From positions 1 to 49,807 of the forward strand of contig CALBKH010000049.1 in NCBI GenBank assembly GCA_937892955.1: a DNA stretch of 49,807 nucleotides. Direction: 5' to 3'. Below the pieces are notes generated by a model, which made no database searches, was not told the origin of the DNA, and saw only the letters and a list, made by a program, of their open reading frames with translations. The stretch is from an uncultured Alphaproteobacteria bacterium (lineage in GTDB: Bacteria > Pseudomonadota > Alphaproteobacteria > Rhizobiales > Ancalomicrobiaceae). The position numbers were made by a program, and so were the translations under genes. Each line of letters opens with the position of its first letter. Positions within the stretch are counted from its first letter, which is position 1. Below are positions 17,270 to 26,469 of the stretch, piece after piece.

Positions 17270-19648
17270 ATGGATCCGCGCGACATGACCCCGACCCTCT
17301 CCGCCCTCGTTCGTGACGTGCTGCGGCCGCTCGCCGGCCTCGGTGCGGTTCTCCTGATCACGACCGGCGCCGCGGCCGGTCTCCTGGCGACGACCGGCGT
17401 CGCCGCCGCCGCGCCGCAGAGCCGGGCACTGCTGGTCGGCGTCTCAGACTATCCGAAGGAGACGGTCGGCGATCTGCAACTCGCCGGGCCGAAGAACGAC
17501 GTGGCGCTGATGATCGACACGCTCGCCCGCCTCGGCGTGCCGGCGAAGAACACGATCGTGCTCGCCGACGGGCTCGAAAGCACCACCGCCGGGCGACCTG
17601 CCGACGGCCTGCCGACACGCGGCGCCATCCTCGGCGCGCTCGACCGGCTCGCGGCCGAAGCCGGTCCCGGCGACTTCGTCCTGGTCTATCTCTCCGGCCA
17701 CGGATCGCAACAGCCGATGGTCGACGCCTCGCGCCACGAGGTCGCCAAGGCCGACGGGCTCGAGGAGATCTTCCTGCCGATCGACATCGGGCCGTGGGAG
17801 GATTCGGTCGGGGCGGTGAAGAACGCCCTGGTCGACTGGGAGCTCGGACGGGCGGTGACAGCGATCCGCGCCAAGGGCGCGCGGGTCTGGGTGGTGGTCG
17901 ACGCCTGTCACTCCGGCACGATGACCCGCGCCGGCGCCGACGCGGTCGCCAAACAGGTGCCGCCCTCGGTGTTGCACATCCCGGAGAAGGCCCTCGCCGA
18001 GGCCCACGCGAACGCGGTGGCGAAGACCGCCGCGGCGACGCGCGGCGCGGTGCGGACGCGTCCGGCCGGCTGGGGTTTCGGCGCCGTCGTCGGCGGTCCG
18101 GCCAAACCGGCGACGCCCGCTCCGGCCGCGGCAGCGGCGGCTCCGGCGAGTGGTGCGGCGAAGGCTGCGCCCGGCGGTTACGTCGGCTTCTTCGCCGCCT
18201 GGCCGGATCAGGTGGCGCTGCAGAAGGCGCTGCCGCGCGGCTACGGCGCCGGCGAGCGGCGGCCGCAGGGCGTGCTGACCTTCTACCTCGCCCAGGCGCT
18301 GCGCAGCGGCCGGGTGTCGACGTTCCGCGACGTCGCCCATCGGGTGATGGCCGGCTACGACCAGTTCGGTCAGGCGCCGACGCCGATGTTCGAGGGCGAT
18401 CTCTCCGCCGACGTCCCCGGTGGCGCCGGTTCGGGCGTGCTGCGTTGGCCGGTGGAGGCGGACGGCAAGTCGCTGAAGGTCGGCGCCGGCATCGTCGACG
18501 ACCTCGGCGTCGGCGCGGTGGTGGCGCTCGCCACCGCCGACGCACCCGAAACGCCGCGCGCCTTCGCCCGCGTCGCCGAGGCGGGACCGGCCCGCGCCTG
18601 GCTCGAACCGATCGAGCGCGGCGGCATGCGCTTCGATCCGGCGCTGGCGCGCGAGAGCCTGCTCGCCACGCTGGTCGAGCGCAACGCCGACTTCCAACTC
18701 TCCGTCGCCCGGCCGCCGAAGCGCGCCGACACGGCGACGGCGGCGATCGCCGCGGCGCTCGACACGCTGGCGGCGGAGCCGGAAACGGTCGTTCGTCTGG
18801 TCGAAGCGAACGAGCCGGCCGACCTGCGCCTCCACGTCGAAGAGGGACGGCTGTGGCTGGTGAGCGAGGGCGCCGATCTCGTCACCGCGGGGCGCGACCG
18901 CTCGCCGTCACTGCCGCTCGAAGGCGCCGCCTCGGCCGAGACGGTCGGCGCGGTGAAACGGGCGCTCGCCGGTTTCGCCAAGGCGCGCAATCTCGTTCGC
19001 ATCGCCGGGATGGTCGGCGCCGGGCCGCTCGGCGGGTCGCTCACCGTCGAGCCGTTCGTGGTGCGCGACGTGGGGCTCGCTCCGGCCGGCGCGGCGGCGC
19101 CGGACGATCGGCCCTGCGCCGAGCTGAAACTCGACCGGCTGCCGGAGACGGCGAAGCCGATCGGCGACGCACTCCCCGACCTCGGCCATTGCGACGCCCT
19201 CTATTTCCGCCTGACCAACGGCGGCGCCAAGCCGATCGACGTGACGCCGCTCTACGTCGACGGCGCCGGCGGCATCGCCTACATGGGGCCGCCCGAGGGG
19301 CTCCGGCTCGAGCCCGGCGTCGCCGGCCGGCTGGTGCCGCTGCGCATCGTCACCTGGAGCCGGCGGTCGAAAGCGCCGCTGCCGATCGGCCGCGAGCGAC
19401 TGCTGTTCGTCGCCGTCGAGGTCGAGGGCCGCACCGCGCTGCCGGCGGACTTCCGCTATCTGGCGCAGGCCGTCCCGGCGACGAGTTCGACGCGCGGCGG
19501 CGCGGCGCCCGGGACATTCCGCGGCCTGCTCGAACGCGCCGCCTTCGGTGGACCGGGTACCCGGACCGCCACCGCCCCGACCACCCTCGGCGCGGCCGGC
19601 ATCGTCGATTTCGGCTGGCGGGTGGTCGCCCCCGAAGGGGCGAAGTGA
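17270..19648 (+). CDS. Caspase-like (peptidase C14) exported protein
   Basis: The 792-residue protein has an N-terminal hydrophobic signal (LAGLGAVLLITTGAAAGLLATTGVAAAAP, about residues 22-50). A caspase/metacaspase p20-like domain follows (RALLVGVSDYP at about 52) with the catalytic pair H144 (YLSGHGSQ) and C213 (VVDACHSGTM). A long alanine-rich stretch near residues 260-300 and an extensive C-terminal region without a family I recognise come next. It would be a periplasmic or surface Cys protease with Arg/Lys-type specificity, though specificity cannot be read from sequence. ATG 17270 and ATG 17285 are both possible starts. It shares a divergent promoter region with the patatin-like lipoprotein. 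Confidence 0.85.
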   Translation: MDPRDMTPTLSALVRDVLRPLAGLGAVLLITTGAAAGLLATTGVAAAAPQSRALLVGVSDYPKETVGDLQLAGPKNDVALMIDTLARLGVPAKNTIVLADGLESTTAGRPADGLPTRGAILGALDRLAAEAGPGDFVLVYLSGHGSQQPMVDASRHEVAKADGLEEIFLPIDIGPWEDSVGAVKNALVDWELGRAVTAIRAKGARVWVVVDACHSGTMTRAGADAVAKQVPPSVLHIPEKALAEAHANAVAKTAAATRGAVRTRPAGWGFGAVVGGPAKPATPAPAAAAAAPASGAAKAAPGGYVGFFAAWPDQVALQKALPRGYGAGERRPQGVLTFYLAQALRSGRVSTFRDVAHRVMAGYDQFGQAPTPMFEGDLSADVPGGAGSGVLRWPVEADGKSLKVGAGIVDDLGVGAVVALATADAPETPRAFARVAEAGPARAWLEPIERGGMRFDPALARESLLATLVERNADFQLSVARPPKRADTATAAIAAALDTLAAEPETVVRLVEANEPADLRLHVEEGRLWLVSEGADLVTAGRDRSPSLPLEGAASAETVGAVKRALAGFAKARNLVRIAGMVGAGPLGGSLTVEPFVVRDVGLAPAGAAAPDDRPCAELKLDRLPETAKPIGDALPDLGHCDALYFRLTNGGAKPIDVTPLYVDGAGGIAYMGPPEGLRLEPGVAGRLVPLRIVTWSRRSKAPLPIGRERLLFVAVEVEGRTALPADFRYLAQAVPATSSTRGGAAPGTFRGLLERAAFGGPGTRTATAPTTLGAAGIVDFGWRVVAPEGAK

Positions 19649-19679
19649 GGCGGGCGCCCCGGAGCGAACCGACGGAAGA

Positions 19680-21071
19680 TCAGATCTCCGCCGGACGCGC
19701 CCGGATCACCACTTCGAGGCCGGGATCGGCCGGGCGAAGGTCGATCTTCATGCCGTGGCGCAGGGCGACGGCGCGCACCAGCGGCAGGCCGAGGCCGTGG
19801 CCGGGCACCGAGGCGGTCGCCTCGGCGCGGGTGAAGCGTTCGAAGGCGGCGGCCTCGAAGCCTTCCGGCAGTCCGGGTCCGCGATCACGGACGGTGAGGC
19901 GGATGTCGCCGCCGCTTCGCGTCAGGGCGATGTCGATGGTACCGCCCTCGGGCGAGAACTTGACGGCGTTGTCGACGAGATTGGCGATCATGCGGGTGAG
20001 CAGCAGCCGCTCGCCGAGCACCACCGCCGGCGCGACGGCGACGGCGAGGCGCACCGCCCGGTCCTCCGCCACCCCTTCGTAGAGATCGACGACGTCGCCG
20101 ACCACCTCGGCGAGATCGACATGGGCGAGGCCGCGGGCATCGCCCGCCGCCGCCTCGGTGCGGGCGATGTCGAGGAGGGCGGCGAAGACGGCGATGAGTT
20201 CGGCCGATTCGGCGATGGCGTCGTCGAGCGCCGGTACCGCACCTCTCGATCCGGGGTCGGCTTCGGCCTCGCGGCGGGCGCGCTCGAGGCGCGAGCGCAG
20301 GCGGGCGAGCGGTGTGCGGGTCTCGTGGGCGATCTGATCGGAGAGGTGATGGACGCCGGCGACCAGAGCAGCGATGCGGTCGAGCATGGCGTTGACGTGG
20401 GCGGCGAGGCGGCCGAACTCGTCGTGGCCCGACCCGGCGACACGCGCGGTGAGATCGCCGGCCTCGACGGCGCGGGCGGTGGCGTTGACCCGTTCGACCC
20501 GTTCGAGCAGGCGGCGGCCGACCACGACCGTGACGGTCGCGGCGACGAGCAGGGCGAGGAAGATGGGGATGGCCAGATCGCCGGCGAGCCGTGCCATCAC
20601 CGCCTCGCGCTCGGCCCGGTCGTGGGCGACGAGCAGATCCGGCCCGCCGGCGATGCGACGGATCACCCCGGACCAGGCGACGCCGGAGACCGGATCGCGG
20701 AACCGCACCACCTCGCCGTCGGGGGCGAGATCGTTCGGCCAGGCGTCGAAGTCGCCGGCGATCTTCTCACCCTCGGGGCTCACCACCAGATGGACGCGAC
20801 GATGGCCCTCGGCGCCGGTCTCGCCACGGCGCCGGTCGACCGCTCGGGCGAGCGCCGCGGTGCCGCCTTCGCGCCAGACGTCCTCGAGGCCGGTGGCGTC
20901 GGTGCGGATGGTGTCGAGGATGCGGCGCTCCATCGCCGTCGACACCGTCGCCCACACGGCCGCGGCGAGGACGAGGGCGGCGGCGAGGAAGACGGCAGCG
21001 ATGACGCCGACGAGGCGCAGCGTCGAGGAGCGCGAGAAGCGGCCGACGAGCGGCGGAACGGGCGCGGTCAC
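19680..21071 (-). CDS. Two-component sensor histidine kinase
   Basis: The 463-residue kinase has two transmembrane helices (about residues 18-42 and 170-193) flanking a periplasmic sensor domain. A HAMP segment (VERVNATARAVEAGDLTARVAGSGHDEFGRLAAHVNAML), the HisKA motif QIAHETRTPLARLRSRL with phospho-accepting H249, and an ATPase domain (NLVDNAVKFSPEGG, RDRGPGLPEGF, GHGLGLPLVRAV) follow. The GTG start at 21071 overlaps the stop codon of the response regulator (GTGA), so the two are translationally coupled. The operon order is HtrA-like protease, regulator, kinase. This suggests a sensor of envelope damage or of substrates of that protease. Confidence 0.92.
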   Translation of the reverse strand: MTAPVPPLVGRFSRSSTLRLVGVIAAVFLAAALVLAAAVWATVSTAMERRILDTIRTDATGLEDVWREGGTAALARAVDRRRGETGAEGHRRVHLVVSPEGEKIAGDFDAWPNDLAPDGEVVRFRDPVSGVAWSGVIRRIAGGPDLLVAHDRAEREAVMARLAGDLAIPIFLALLVAATVTVVVGRRLLERVERVNATARAVEAGDLTARVAGSGHDEFGRLAAHVNAMLDRIAALVAGVHHLSDQIAHETRTPLARLRSRLERARREAEADPGSRGAVPALDDAIAESAELIAVFAALLDIARTEAAAGDARGLAHVDLAEVVGDVVDLYEGVAEDRAVRLAVAVAPAVVLGERLLLTRMIANLVDNAVKFSPEGGTIDIALTRSGGDIRLTVRDRGPGLPEGFEAAAFERFTRAEATASVPGHGLGLPLVRAVALRHGMKIDLRPADPGLEVVIRARPAEI

Positions 21072-21754
21072 GGCGCGTCCGCCGCCAGCATGTAGCCCTC
21101 GCCGCGGGCCGAACGGATCACCGTGCCGTCGAAGCCGTCGTCGATCTTGCCGCGCAGGCGGGAGACGTGAACGTCGACGACGTTGGTCTGGGGATCGAAG
21201 CGCAGCTTCCACACCCGTTCGAGCAACAGCGAGCGCGGCACGTAACGGCCGGCATGCTCGGCGAGGCAGCGCAGCAGTTCGAACTCCTTGGGCGACAGGG
21301 CGACGTGACGGCCGGCGCGATGCACGGTGCGCGCCTTCACCCGGATCTCGATGTCGCCGACGAGCAGCACCTCCGGGTGCGGCTCGATACGGGCGCGGCG
21401 CAGCAGGGCGTGGACGCGGGCGAGGAATTCGTCGTCGGAGAAGGGCTTGGCGAGGTAGTCGTCGGCGCCGCGCTCGAGGCCGTGCACCCGGTCGCCGGAG
21501 AGCCCGAGGGCGGAGACGACCATGATCGGTGTGGTCACGCCGAGGGCGCGGAGCCGATCGATGACGTCGAGCCCTTCGAGGCCCGGCAGCATGCGGTCGG
21601 TGACGATCAGGTCGAAGGGGCTTGCCGCGGCGCGACGCAATCCGTCGGCGCCGTCGGCCGTCGTCTCCGTGGTGAAGTCGCGGCCGGCGAGGAGGTCGGC
21701 GACGTGGCCGGCCATGACCGCGTCGTCTTCGATGATGAGGGCGCGCAAGGCCAT
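21068..21754 (-). CDS. OmpR/PhoB family response regulator
   Basis: The 228-residue protein has a receiver domain with the acidic pair in LIIEDDAVMAGH, phospho-acceptor D53 (LIVTDRMLPGLEG) and the conserved Lys in DDYLAKPFSDDEF. It is joined to a winged-helix output domain (ALSPKEFELLRCLAEHAGRYVPRSLLLERVW...VVDVHVSRLRGKID). It belongs to the operon protease-regulator-kinase, with the kinase start overlapping its stop. The ATG at 21754 has GGAG upstream; an in-frame ATG at 21766 is an alternative. It is the most likely regulator of the sites at 17174, 23187, 23224 and 32076, though this is inference from position. Confidence 0.92.
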   Translation of the reverse strand: MALRALIIEDDAVMAGHVADLLAGRDFTTETTADGADGLRRAAASPFDLIVTDRMLPGLEGLDVIDRLRALGVTTPIMVVSALGLSGDRVHGLERGADDYLAKPFSDDEFLARVHALLRRARIEPHPEVLLVGDIEIRVKARTVHRAGRHVALSPKEFELLRCLAEHAGRYVPRSLLLERVWKLRFDPQTNVVDVHVSRLRGKIDDGFDGTVIRSARGEGYMLAADAP

Positions 21755-21773
21755 CGGAGGCTCCATCGGCCGA

Positions 21774-23126
21774 TCAGAAAAGGTGACTCGAAAGGGCTTC
21801 GGCATTGGAGCCGAAAGGCGCGTCGGCGTCGAGACGTCCGCGCGGTCCGAGCACGACGAGGCGGGTGGTGTCGCCGCGCCGCACCAGGAGGGCGACGCCA
21901 CCCGGCACGGGCGCCGCCTCCGCCGCCCTGAGGAGCGACGCGCCGCCCTCGCCTTCGATCCGGCGGCCGGCGACGGCGAGCAGTTCGTCGCCGGCGGCGA
22001 GACCGGCGGATCCGGCCGGCGTGTCGGGGGCGACGGCGGCGATGCGGCGGGAAGCGCCGGGCTCGAGATCGACGCCGAGAGCGACCGGCTCGGGCGCCGC
22101 GGTGGGCGGCCGTGGTCGTATCGCCGCAGCGAGGCGGACGGTGACGGTGCGGTCGCCCTCGGCCGCACCCGCGGTCAGACGCAGAAGGTCGCCGGGTCGC
22201 AGGGTCTCGAGGGCGCGGGCGAGATCGCGCGGTCGCTCGAGCGGGCGGCCGTTCGCGGCGATCAGGAGATCGCCCGGTTCGAGGCCGGCGGCGGCAGCGG
22301 GCGAGGCCGGCTCGACCGCCTCGACGACGATGCCCGCCGCCAACGACGGGATCGCCGAGCGCAGCGTCGCGGCGGCACGAAGGCGCAAGCCGAGATGCGG
22401 CCGGGCGAGGTCGCCGTCGGCGAGCAGACGCTCGGAGATGCGCGCGACCACCTCGATCGGCAACGCCAGGCCGATGCCGACGTTCCGGCGGGCGCCGTCG
22501 GCGATGGCGACGTTCATGGCGACGACGCGGCCCTCGGCGTCGATCAGCGGGCCACCGGAGGATCCCGGATTGAGCGCCGCATCGTGCTGGACGAGGTCGT
22601 AGGGCGAGGTCTCGTCGAAGGGACGGGCCGGGCTCGACACGTGGCCGACGGTCAGGGTCGCGGCGAAGCCGAGGGGATCGCCGATCGCCGCGACGGCATC
22701 GCCACGACGCAGGGTTGCGGACGGAGCGACGGCGACCGGCGGCGGATCGACCGGGACCCGCAGCACGGCGACGTCGGACAGCTCGTCGACGCCGACCACC
22801 CGGGCGGCGACCTCGTTGCCGTCGGCAAGACGGACGCCGATCTCGCCCAGGCCGGCGACGACATGGGCGGCGGTGACGACGATACCGCCGGGCCGCAGCA
22901 CGAAGCCGGCACCGCGATCGCCCGTCCGGCCGGCGCCCCGACCGAGGATGCCGACGCAGGACGGATCGACCCGCTCGGCCGCGGCGGCGAAGTCGATCGG
23001 CGCCCCGGCGGCGGGTGCCGGGCGGACGCCGAAGAGCACCGCGACGAGGGCGACGGCACCGAGAACAAGCACCGTCGGATCGAACCTGCGCGCGGGCGAG
23101 ATGCGAAAAGGCGTGGGCACGGTCAC
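21774..23126 (-). CDS. HtrA/DegP-like serine protease with two PDZ domains
   Basis: The 450-residue protein has an N-terminal hydrophobic anchor (about residues 18-40) and a trypsin-like protease domain with the triad H88 (VTAAHVVAG), D118 (ELSDVAVLRV) and S190 (NPGSSGGPL). The usual N-S-G-G is S-S-G-G here, but the nucleophile Ser is kept. Two PDZ domains follow (about 245-335 and 350-440). It should act in the periplasm on misfolded or signalling substrates. The regulator gene follows within 20 nt, so protease and two-component system form one operon. The GTG at 23126 has a GAGGTGG site upstream; a second GTG at 23120 is possible. The motif at 23187-23209 lies 61 nt upstream. Confidence 0.88.
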   Translation of the reverse strand: MTVPTPFRISPARRFDPTVLVLGAVALVAVLFGVRPAPAAGAPIDFAAAAERVDPSCVGILGRGAGRTGDRGAGFVLRPGGIVVTAAHVVAGLGEIGVRLADGNEVAARVVGVDELSDVAVLRVPVDPPPVAVAPSATLRRGDAVAAIGDPLGFAATLTVGHVSSPARPFDETSPYDLVQHDAALNPGSSGGPLIDAEGRVVAMNVAIADGARRNVGIGLALPIEVVARISERLLADGDLARPHLGLRLRAAATLRSAIPSLAAGIVVEAVEPASPAAAAGLEPGDLLIAANGRPLERPRDLARALETLRPGDLLRLTAGAAEGDRTVTVRLAAAIRPRPPTAAPEPVALGVDLEPGASRRIAAVAPDTPAGSAGLAAGDELLAVAGRRIEGEGGASLLRAAEAAPVPGGVALLVRRGDTTRLVVLGPRGRLDADAPFGSNAEALSSHLF

Positions 23127-23186
23127 GAAACACCACCTCAAGAAAAGGAAACCTCGTATCCCCTTGCGCCGCTTCGTTTGAAATTT

Positions 23187-23209
23187 CGCGTTACGTTCTC
23201 CGTCATCTT
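23187..23209. promoter_or_regulatory. Shared regulatory motif upstream of HtrA operon (copy 2)
   Basis: The core TTACGTTCTCCGTCATC (23191-23207) matches the core upstream of the patatin gene at 15 of 17 positions. It lies in the 222-nt divergent gap between the protease operon (minus) and the secreted protein gene at 23349 (plus). Its orientation relative to the protease gene is the same as that of the copies relative to the patatin and Sel1-caspase genes. Confidence 0.5.
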
Positions 23210-23223
23210 CGCCGCGGCCCGTT

Positions 23224-23246
23224 TCATGACGGAAATCGTCATCTTC
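23224..23246 (+). promoter_or_regulatory. Inverted copy of the shared motif upstream of the secreted-protein gene
   Basis: CATGACGGAAATCGTCATC reads on the plus strand like the reverse complement of the copy at 17174-17196 (GATGACGGCGATCGTAATC), keeping ATGACGG and ATCGT. With the copy at 23187 it makes an inverted pair: CCGTCAT 23200-23206 and ATGACGG 23226-23232. It ends about 100 nt before the start at 23349, so the divergent genes may each have a site. Confidence 0.4.
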
Positions 23247-23348
23247 CGCGGGATTGTCGGGGAAGGCACCATCTGCGAGATTGTTTCCGCGGACGATGGT
23301 GATGCGGTTCGAACCATCGTCTCGCGGTGCTTCGGAGGAGGGGACTCC

Positions 23349-24026
23349 ATGGCTTTCCCGACGCTCGGACGAGCGGGCGCGATCGGATTCGTGTCGGCTG
23401 TAATTCTGGGATGCGTCTCGATCGTCCCGGCGTCCGCCGGAGAGACCGGGGACGCCGCGCCGCTCGGGCAACTCGCCCTCTCCGCCCGGCTCGCCGCCTG
23501 GGGACGGGCCGACAAGAACCCGCTGGCGCTGATCGTGGCGGCGGAGATCCGCCAGCGCCTCGGCGCCCGTGCCGTCGAGCGCACGCCCGAGCAGAGCGGC
23601 GAGACCGCGAGCACCGCGCCGGCGGCGAGCGAGACGACGGTCGACGGCCTGCTCGGCGAAGCCGTGGCGCTCGCCGGCAAGGACGAGACGATCAAGGCGT
23701 TCGCCGACGACGTCCGCGCCTCCGCCACCAAGGGCCTCGTTCTCGGGGCCGGCATGAGCCGGGCGACGGTGCGCGCCGCCGGCACCGACTGGTATCGCAA
23801 GCTGAAGTTCGAGGGATCGCGCTACGCCGAGACCTATGTCGAGCTCTCGGGCTCCGGCAGCGTCCACGTCTCGGTCTACGACGAGGCCGGCAATCTGGTC
23901 TGCCGCGACCCCAATCCGTCGGCGGTCGCCTATTGCGGCTGGACGCCGTCCCGCACGGCGCTGTTCGACGTGAAGGTGGAGAACCGCTCCACCACCCCCG
24001 TTCCCTATCGCATGTTCACCAACTGA
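23349..24026 (+). CDS. Secreted protein of unknown function, paralogue 1
   Basis: The 225-residue protein has a signal peptide (GAIGFVSAVILGCVSIVPASAGE, cleavage near residue 31). The mature part contains NPLALIVAAEIRQRLG, a linker, ADDVRASATKG and a beta-rich C-terminal domain with VYDEAGNLVCRDPNP and a Cys near the end. The same landmarks recur in the next gene, so the two are tandem paralogues. The C-terminal part resembles a pre-peptidase-type beta-sandwich, a weak guess. An ATG at 23349 follows GGAGGAGGGG. It is divergent from the HtrA operon across the motif-bearing region, so it may be a substrate or output of that system. Confidence 0.72.
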   Translation: MAFPTLGRAGAIGFVSAVILGCVSIVPASAGETGDAAPLGQLALSARLAAWGRADKNPLALIVAAEIRQRLGARAVERTPEQSGETASTAPAASETTVDGLLGEAVALAGKDETIKAFADDVRASATKGLVLGAGMSRATVRAAGTDWYRKLKFEGSRYAETYVELSGSGSVHVSVYDEAGNLVCRDPNPSAVAYCGWTPSRTALFDVKVENRSTTPVPYRMFTN

Positions 24027-24118
24027 CCGGCGAGCCTGCGCCTTCCCCCGTCTCGGCGGCACGACGCCGCGAGCCACACACCCGATGCGCGTTCGCGATC
24101 GGCTCCAAGGAGACCACG

Positions 24119-24805
24119 ATGACCCTCCGCATTCTCGTTCCTCTCGTTCTCGCCGCCGCCGTCTCGACGATCGGCGCCGCTCAGGCCCAGACCGCCGCGC
24201 CGGCCGACAAGGCCAAGGAGAACGTCTCCCGCGAGGCGACGAAGTCGGCCGAGCCGCTGCCGGTCGAACAGTTGCATCTCTCCGAACAGGTCGCCGCCTA
24301 CGGCCGCAGCGCCAAGGATCCGCTGGCGCTGATCGTCGCCGCGCAGATCCGTTCGTCGGTCGGCATCAAGGTGGTCGAGCGCAAGCCGGACGGCGCCGAC
24401 GCCGGCCCGGCGCCGGCGGCCACCGACGTGGTCGGCGGTCTGCTCGACGAGGCCAAGGCGCTCGCGAAAAACGACAAGACCATCGTCGCGCTGGCCGACG
24501 ACGTGAAGGCCTCGGCGACCAAGGGCCGCGTCGGCGGCGGCATCATCAGCCTCGGCCAGATCACCGGCCGCACCATCCACTCGCGCACCATGAGCTTCCG
24601 CGCCAAGCAGACGGCGGAGGTCGCGGCGGTCGGCACCGACACCAACGACATCATGCTCGAAGTGTTCGACGAAGGCGGCCACCTGATCTGCCGCGACACC
24701 GATCCGGCCTATTGCCGCTTCACCCCGGCGTGGACCGGATCGTTCACCGTCAAGGTGCACAACAACGGCTCGTCGCTGGCGCACTATCGGCTCGAGACCA
24801 ACTGA
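24119..24805 (+). CDS. Secreted protein of unknown function, paralogue 2
   Basis: The 228-residue protein has a clear signal peptide (ILVPLVLAAAVSTIGAAQAQ, cleavage after AQA near residue 23). It keeps the landmarks of the preceding gene: DPLALIVAAQIRSSVG, ADDVKASATKG, VFDEGGHLICRDTDPAYC and VKVHNNG. The spacing of two Cys in the C-terminal part suggests a disulfide, as in the paralogue. The two genes are 92 nt apart on the same strand, with AAGGAG just before this start. Function is unknown. Confidence 0.72.
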   Translation: MTLRILVPLVLAAAVSTIGAAQAQTAAPADKAKENVSREATKSAEPLPVEQLHLSEQVAAYGRSAKDPLALIVAAQIRSSVGIKVVERKPDGADAGPAPAATDVVGGLLDEAKALAKNDKTIVALADDVKASATKGRVGGGIISLGQITGRTIHSRTMSFRAKQTAEVAAVGTDTNDIMLEVFDEGGHLICRDTDPAYCRFTPAWTGSFTVKVHNNGSSLAHYRLETN

Positions 24806-24861
24806 TCGCGAAACCGACGCCGGGGCGTCGAGCTCCGGCGTTCACGTGTTCCGGCGGAAGA

Positions 24862-25386
24862 TCACGGGCGGCAGGCGGCGAGTTTCCAGATGCCGTCCGG
24901 GGGTACGAAGCGGCGCCCGTCGCGCTTGCCTCGCCAGAACGCCCCGGAGAGACCCGGCAGTTGCAGGTAGGGCGGTGCCTTCGGGTCGCCCTCCGCCGCC
25001 GGGTCGAGGCGTTTCAGGTCGTCGGCGAAGTAGTAGAGCGCGGCGGACGGGGCATCGGTCACAGGGACGCGTTTTCCGGTCGGCGGCTTCACCATGAAGA
25101 CGTGCGCGCCGCCGAAGCCCGGCGGATGGGCGACGGCGAATTCGGCGAAAAGCTTCTGCCGGTTCTCGGCGAGGCGGATCACCCAGGGCCGATCCGACGG
25201 GGTGTCGGTGCGGGGCACGTGGGTGATCTCCCAGGCGTTGGTGACGCCGTCGTCGGCGCTCCAGTCGTCGTCGGCATCGATCGGTGCGTAGACGGCGCGG
25301 ACGAGCGGGCAGTCGAGCGGCGCGGCACCGGCGGCGCCGGTGGCGAGGACGACGACGAGAGCGGCGAGAGAGACGGCGCGGCGCAT
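24862..25386 (-). CDS. Exported protein of unknown function
   Basis: The 174-residue protein begins with a signal peptide (MRRAVSLAALVVVLATGAAGAAP, cleavage near residue 22). The mature protein has no motif I recognise; it includes WSADDGVTNAWEITHVPRTDTPSDRPWVIRLAENRQKLFAEF and two Cys residues, one at each end (LDCP, AACRP), that could pair. It converges on the secreted paralogue pair and is divergent from the DUF2157 gene. The ATG at 25386 is chosen to begin the signal peptide. Confidence 0.65.
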   Translation of the reverse strand: MRRAVSLAALVVVLATGAAGAAPLDCPLVRAVYAPIDADDDWSADDGVTNAWEITHVPRTDTPSDRPWVIRLAENRQKLFAEFAVAHPPGFGGAHVFMVKPPTGKRVPVTDAPSAALYYFADDLKRLDPAAEGDPKAPPYLQLPGLSGAFWRGKRDGRRFVPPDGIWKLAACRP

Positions 25387-25455
25387 GGAAGACCTCGTTC
25401 GATGGCGAGGCGATGCTAGCGCCGGGCGGGGCGGCTGCAAGACGAGGTGAGCGGC

Positions 25456-26469
25456 ATGAACGCAGATGTAACCGAGGCGACGGCACCGCCGGTGATCCGG
25501 GTGGATCGACGCGTCCTCGATCGCCTCGCCGGGCGCGGTCTGATCTCGGCCGCGGCGCGCGACCACGGGCTCGGCCTGATCGAGCCGCCGGGGCGCTGGG
25601 GGGTGTGGATGGCCCGCCTCCTCACCGTCGTCGGCGCGTCGCTGATGCTCGCCGGTACCGTCTACTTCTTCGCCTTCAACTGGAACCACATCCCGCCGAT
25701 GGTGAAGCTCGGCGCCATCGCGGCGATGATCGCGGCGGCGGTGGCGACCGTCATGGTCGTCGGCTTCGGCCGCATCGTCTCCGACGTCGCGGTGAGCGCC
25801 GCGGTGGTGCTGGTCGGCGTCTTCCTGGCGGTCGAGGGGCAGATCCATCAGACCGGCGCCGACGCCTGGCAGCTCTTCGCCGGATGGGCGGCAGCGACGC
25901 TCGCCTGGGTGCTGCTGGCGAATTCGGCGGCGGCGTGGGCGATCTGGATCGCGGTCGCCAACATCGCCGTCAGGCTTTGGTGGGATCAGGTCCGTCCCTT
26001 CGACGACACCCATCATGCCGGGCTCTACCTGATGCTGATCGGGCTCGACGGCGGGCTCCTGGCGGTGCGCGAGTGGCTCGCCGGGCGCGGCGTCGTCTGG
26101 CCGGCGGCGCGGTGGACGCGATTCATCCTGGTCCTGCCGCTGATCGGCGCGGCGACCACGGCGGCGCTCACGCTCCTCGATCGCCCCCGCGACTTCACCG
26201 CGGTGACGTGGGCGCTGGCGGCGACTTCCACCGCGGTCTTCGCCGCGCTGTTCGTCGTCTACCGGCGGGCACGGCCCGACGTGGCGGTGCTGTCGGCGAC
26301 GACCATCGCCGCGGCGGTGGTCGTCGATTTCATGATCTTCCAGCTCCTCACCGGCAACGGCCGGGCCGATCTCGGCATCTTCTTCCTGATGGGACTGACG
26401 ACGCTGGCGATCTTCGCCGGCGCGGTGACGTGGTTGCGCGGCGTCGCTCGCCGGATGGAGGTCTCGTGA
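25456..26469 (+). CDS. DUF2157 domain membrane protein
   Basis: The 337-residue protein has a soluble N-terminal part with LDRLAGRGLISAAARDHGLGLIEPPGRW (DUF2157 pattern). About eight transmembrane helices follow, including VYFFAFNWNHIPPMVKLGAIAAMIAAA and a conserved VEGQIHQTGADAWQLFAGWA segment typical of the family. It is the first gene of a three-gene operon with DUF4401 and GDYXXLXY proteins, a set found together in many bacteria; its role is unknown. The ATG at 25456 follows GAGGTG; a GTG at 25447 is possible. Its stop overlaps the next start. Confidence 0.85.
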   Translation: MNADVTEATAPPVIRVDRRVLDRLAGRGLISAAARDHGLGLIEPPGRWGVWMARLLTVVGASLMLAGTVYFFAFNWNHIPPMVKLGAIAAMIAAAVATVMVVGFGRIVSDVAVSAAVVLVGVFLAVEGQIHQTGADAWQLFAGWAAATLAWVLLANSAAAWAIWIAVANIAVRLWWDQVRPFDDTHHAGLYLMLIGLDGGLLAVREWLAGRGVVWPAARWTRFILVLPLIGAATTAALTLLDRPRDFTAVTWALAATSTAVFAALFVVYRRARPDVAVLSATTIAAAVVVDFMIFQLLTGNGRADLGIFFLMGLTTLAIFAGAVTWLRGVARRMEVS

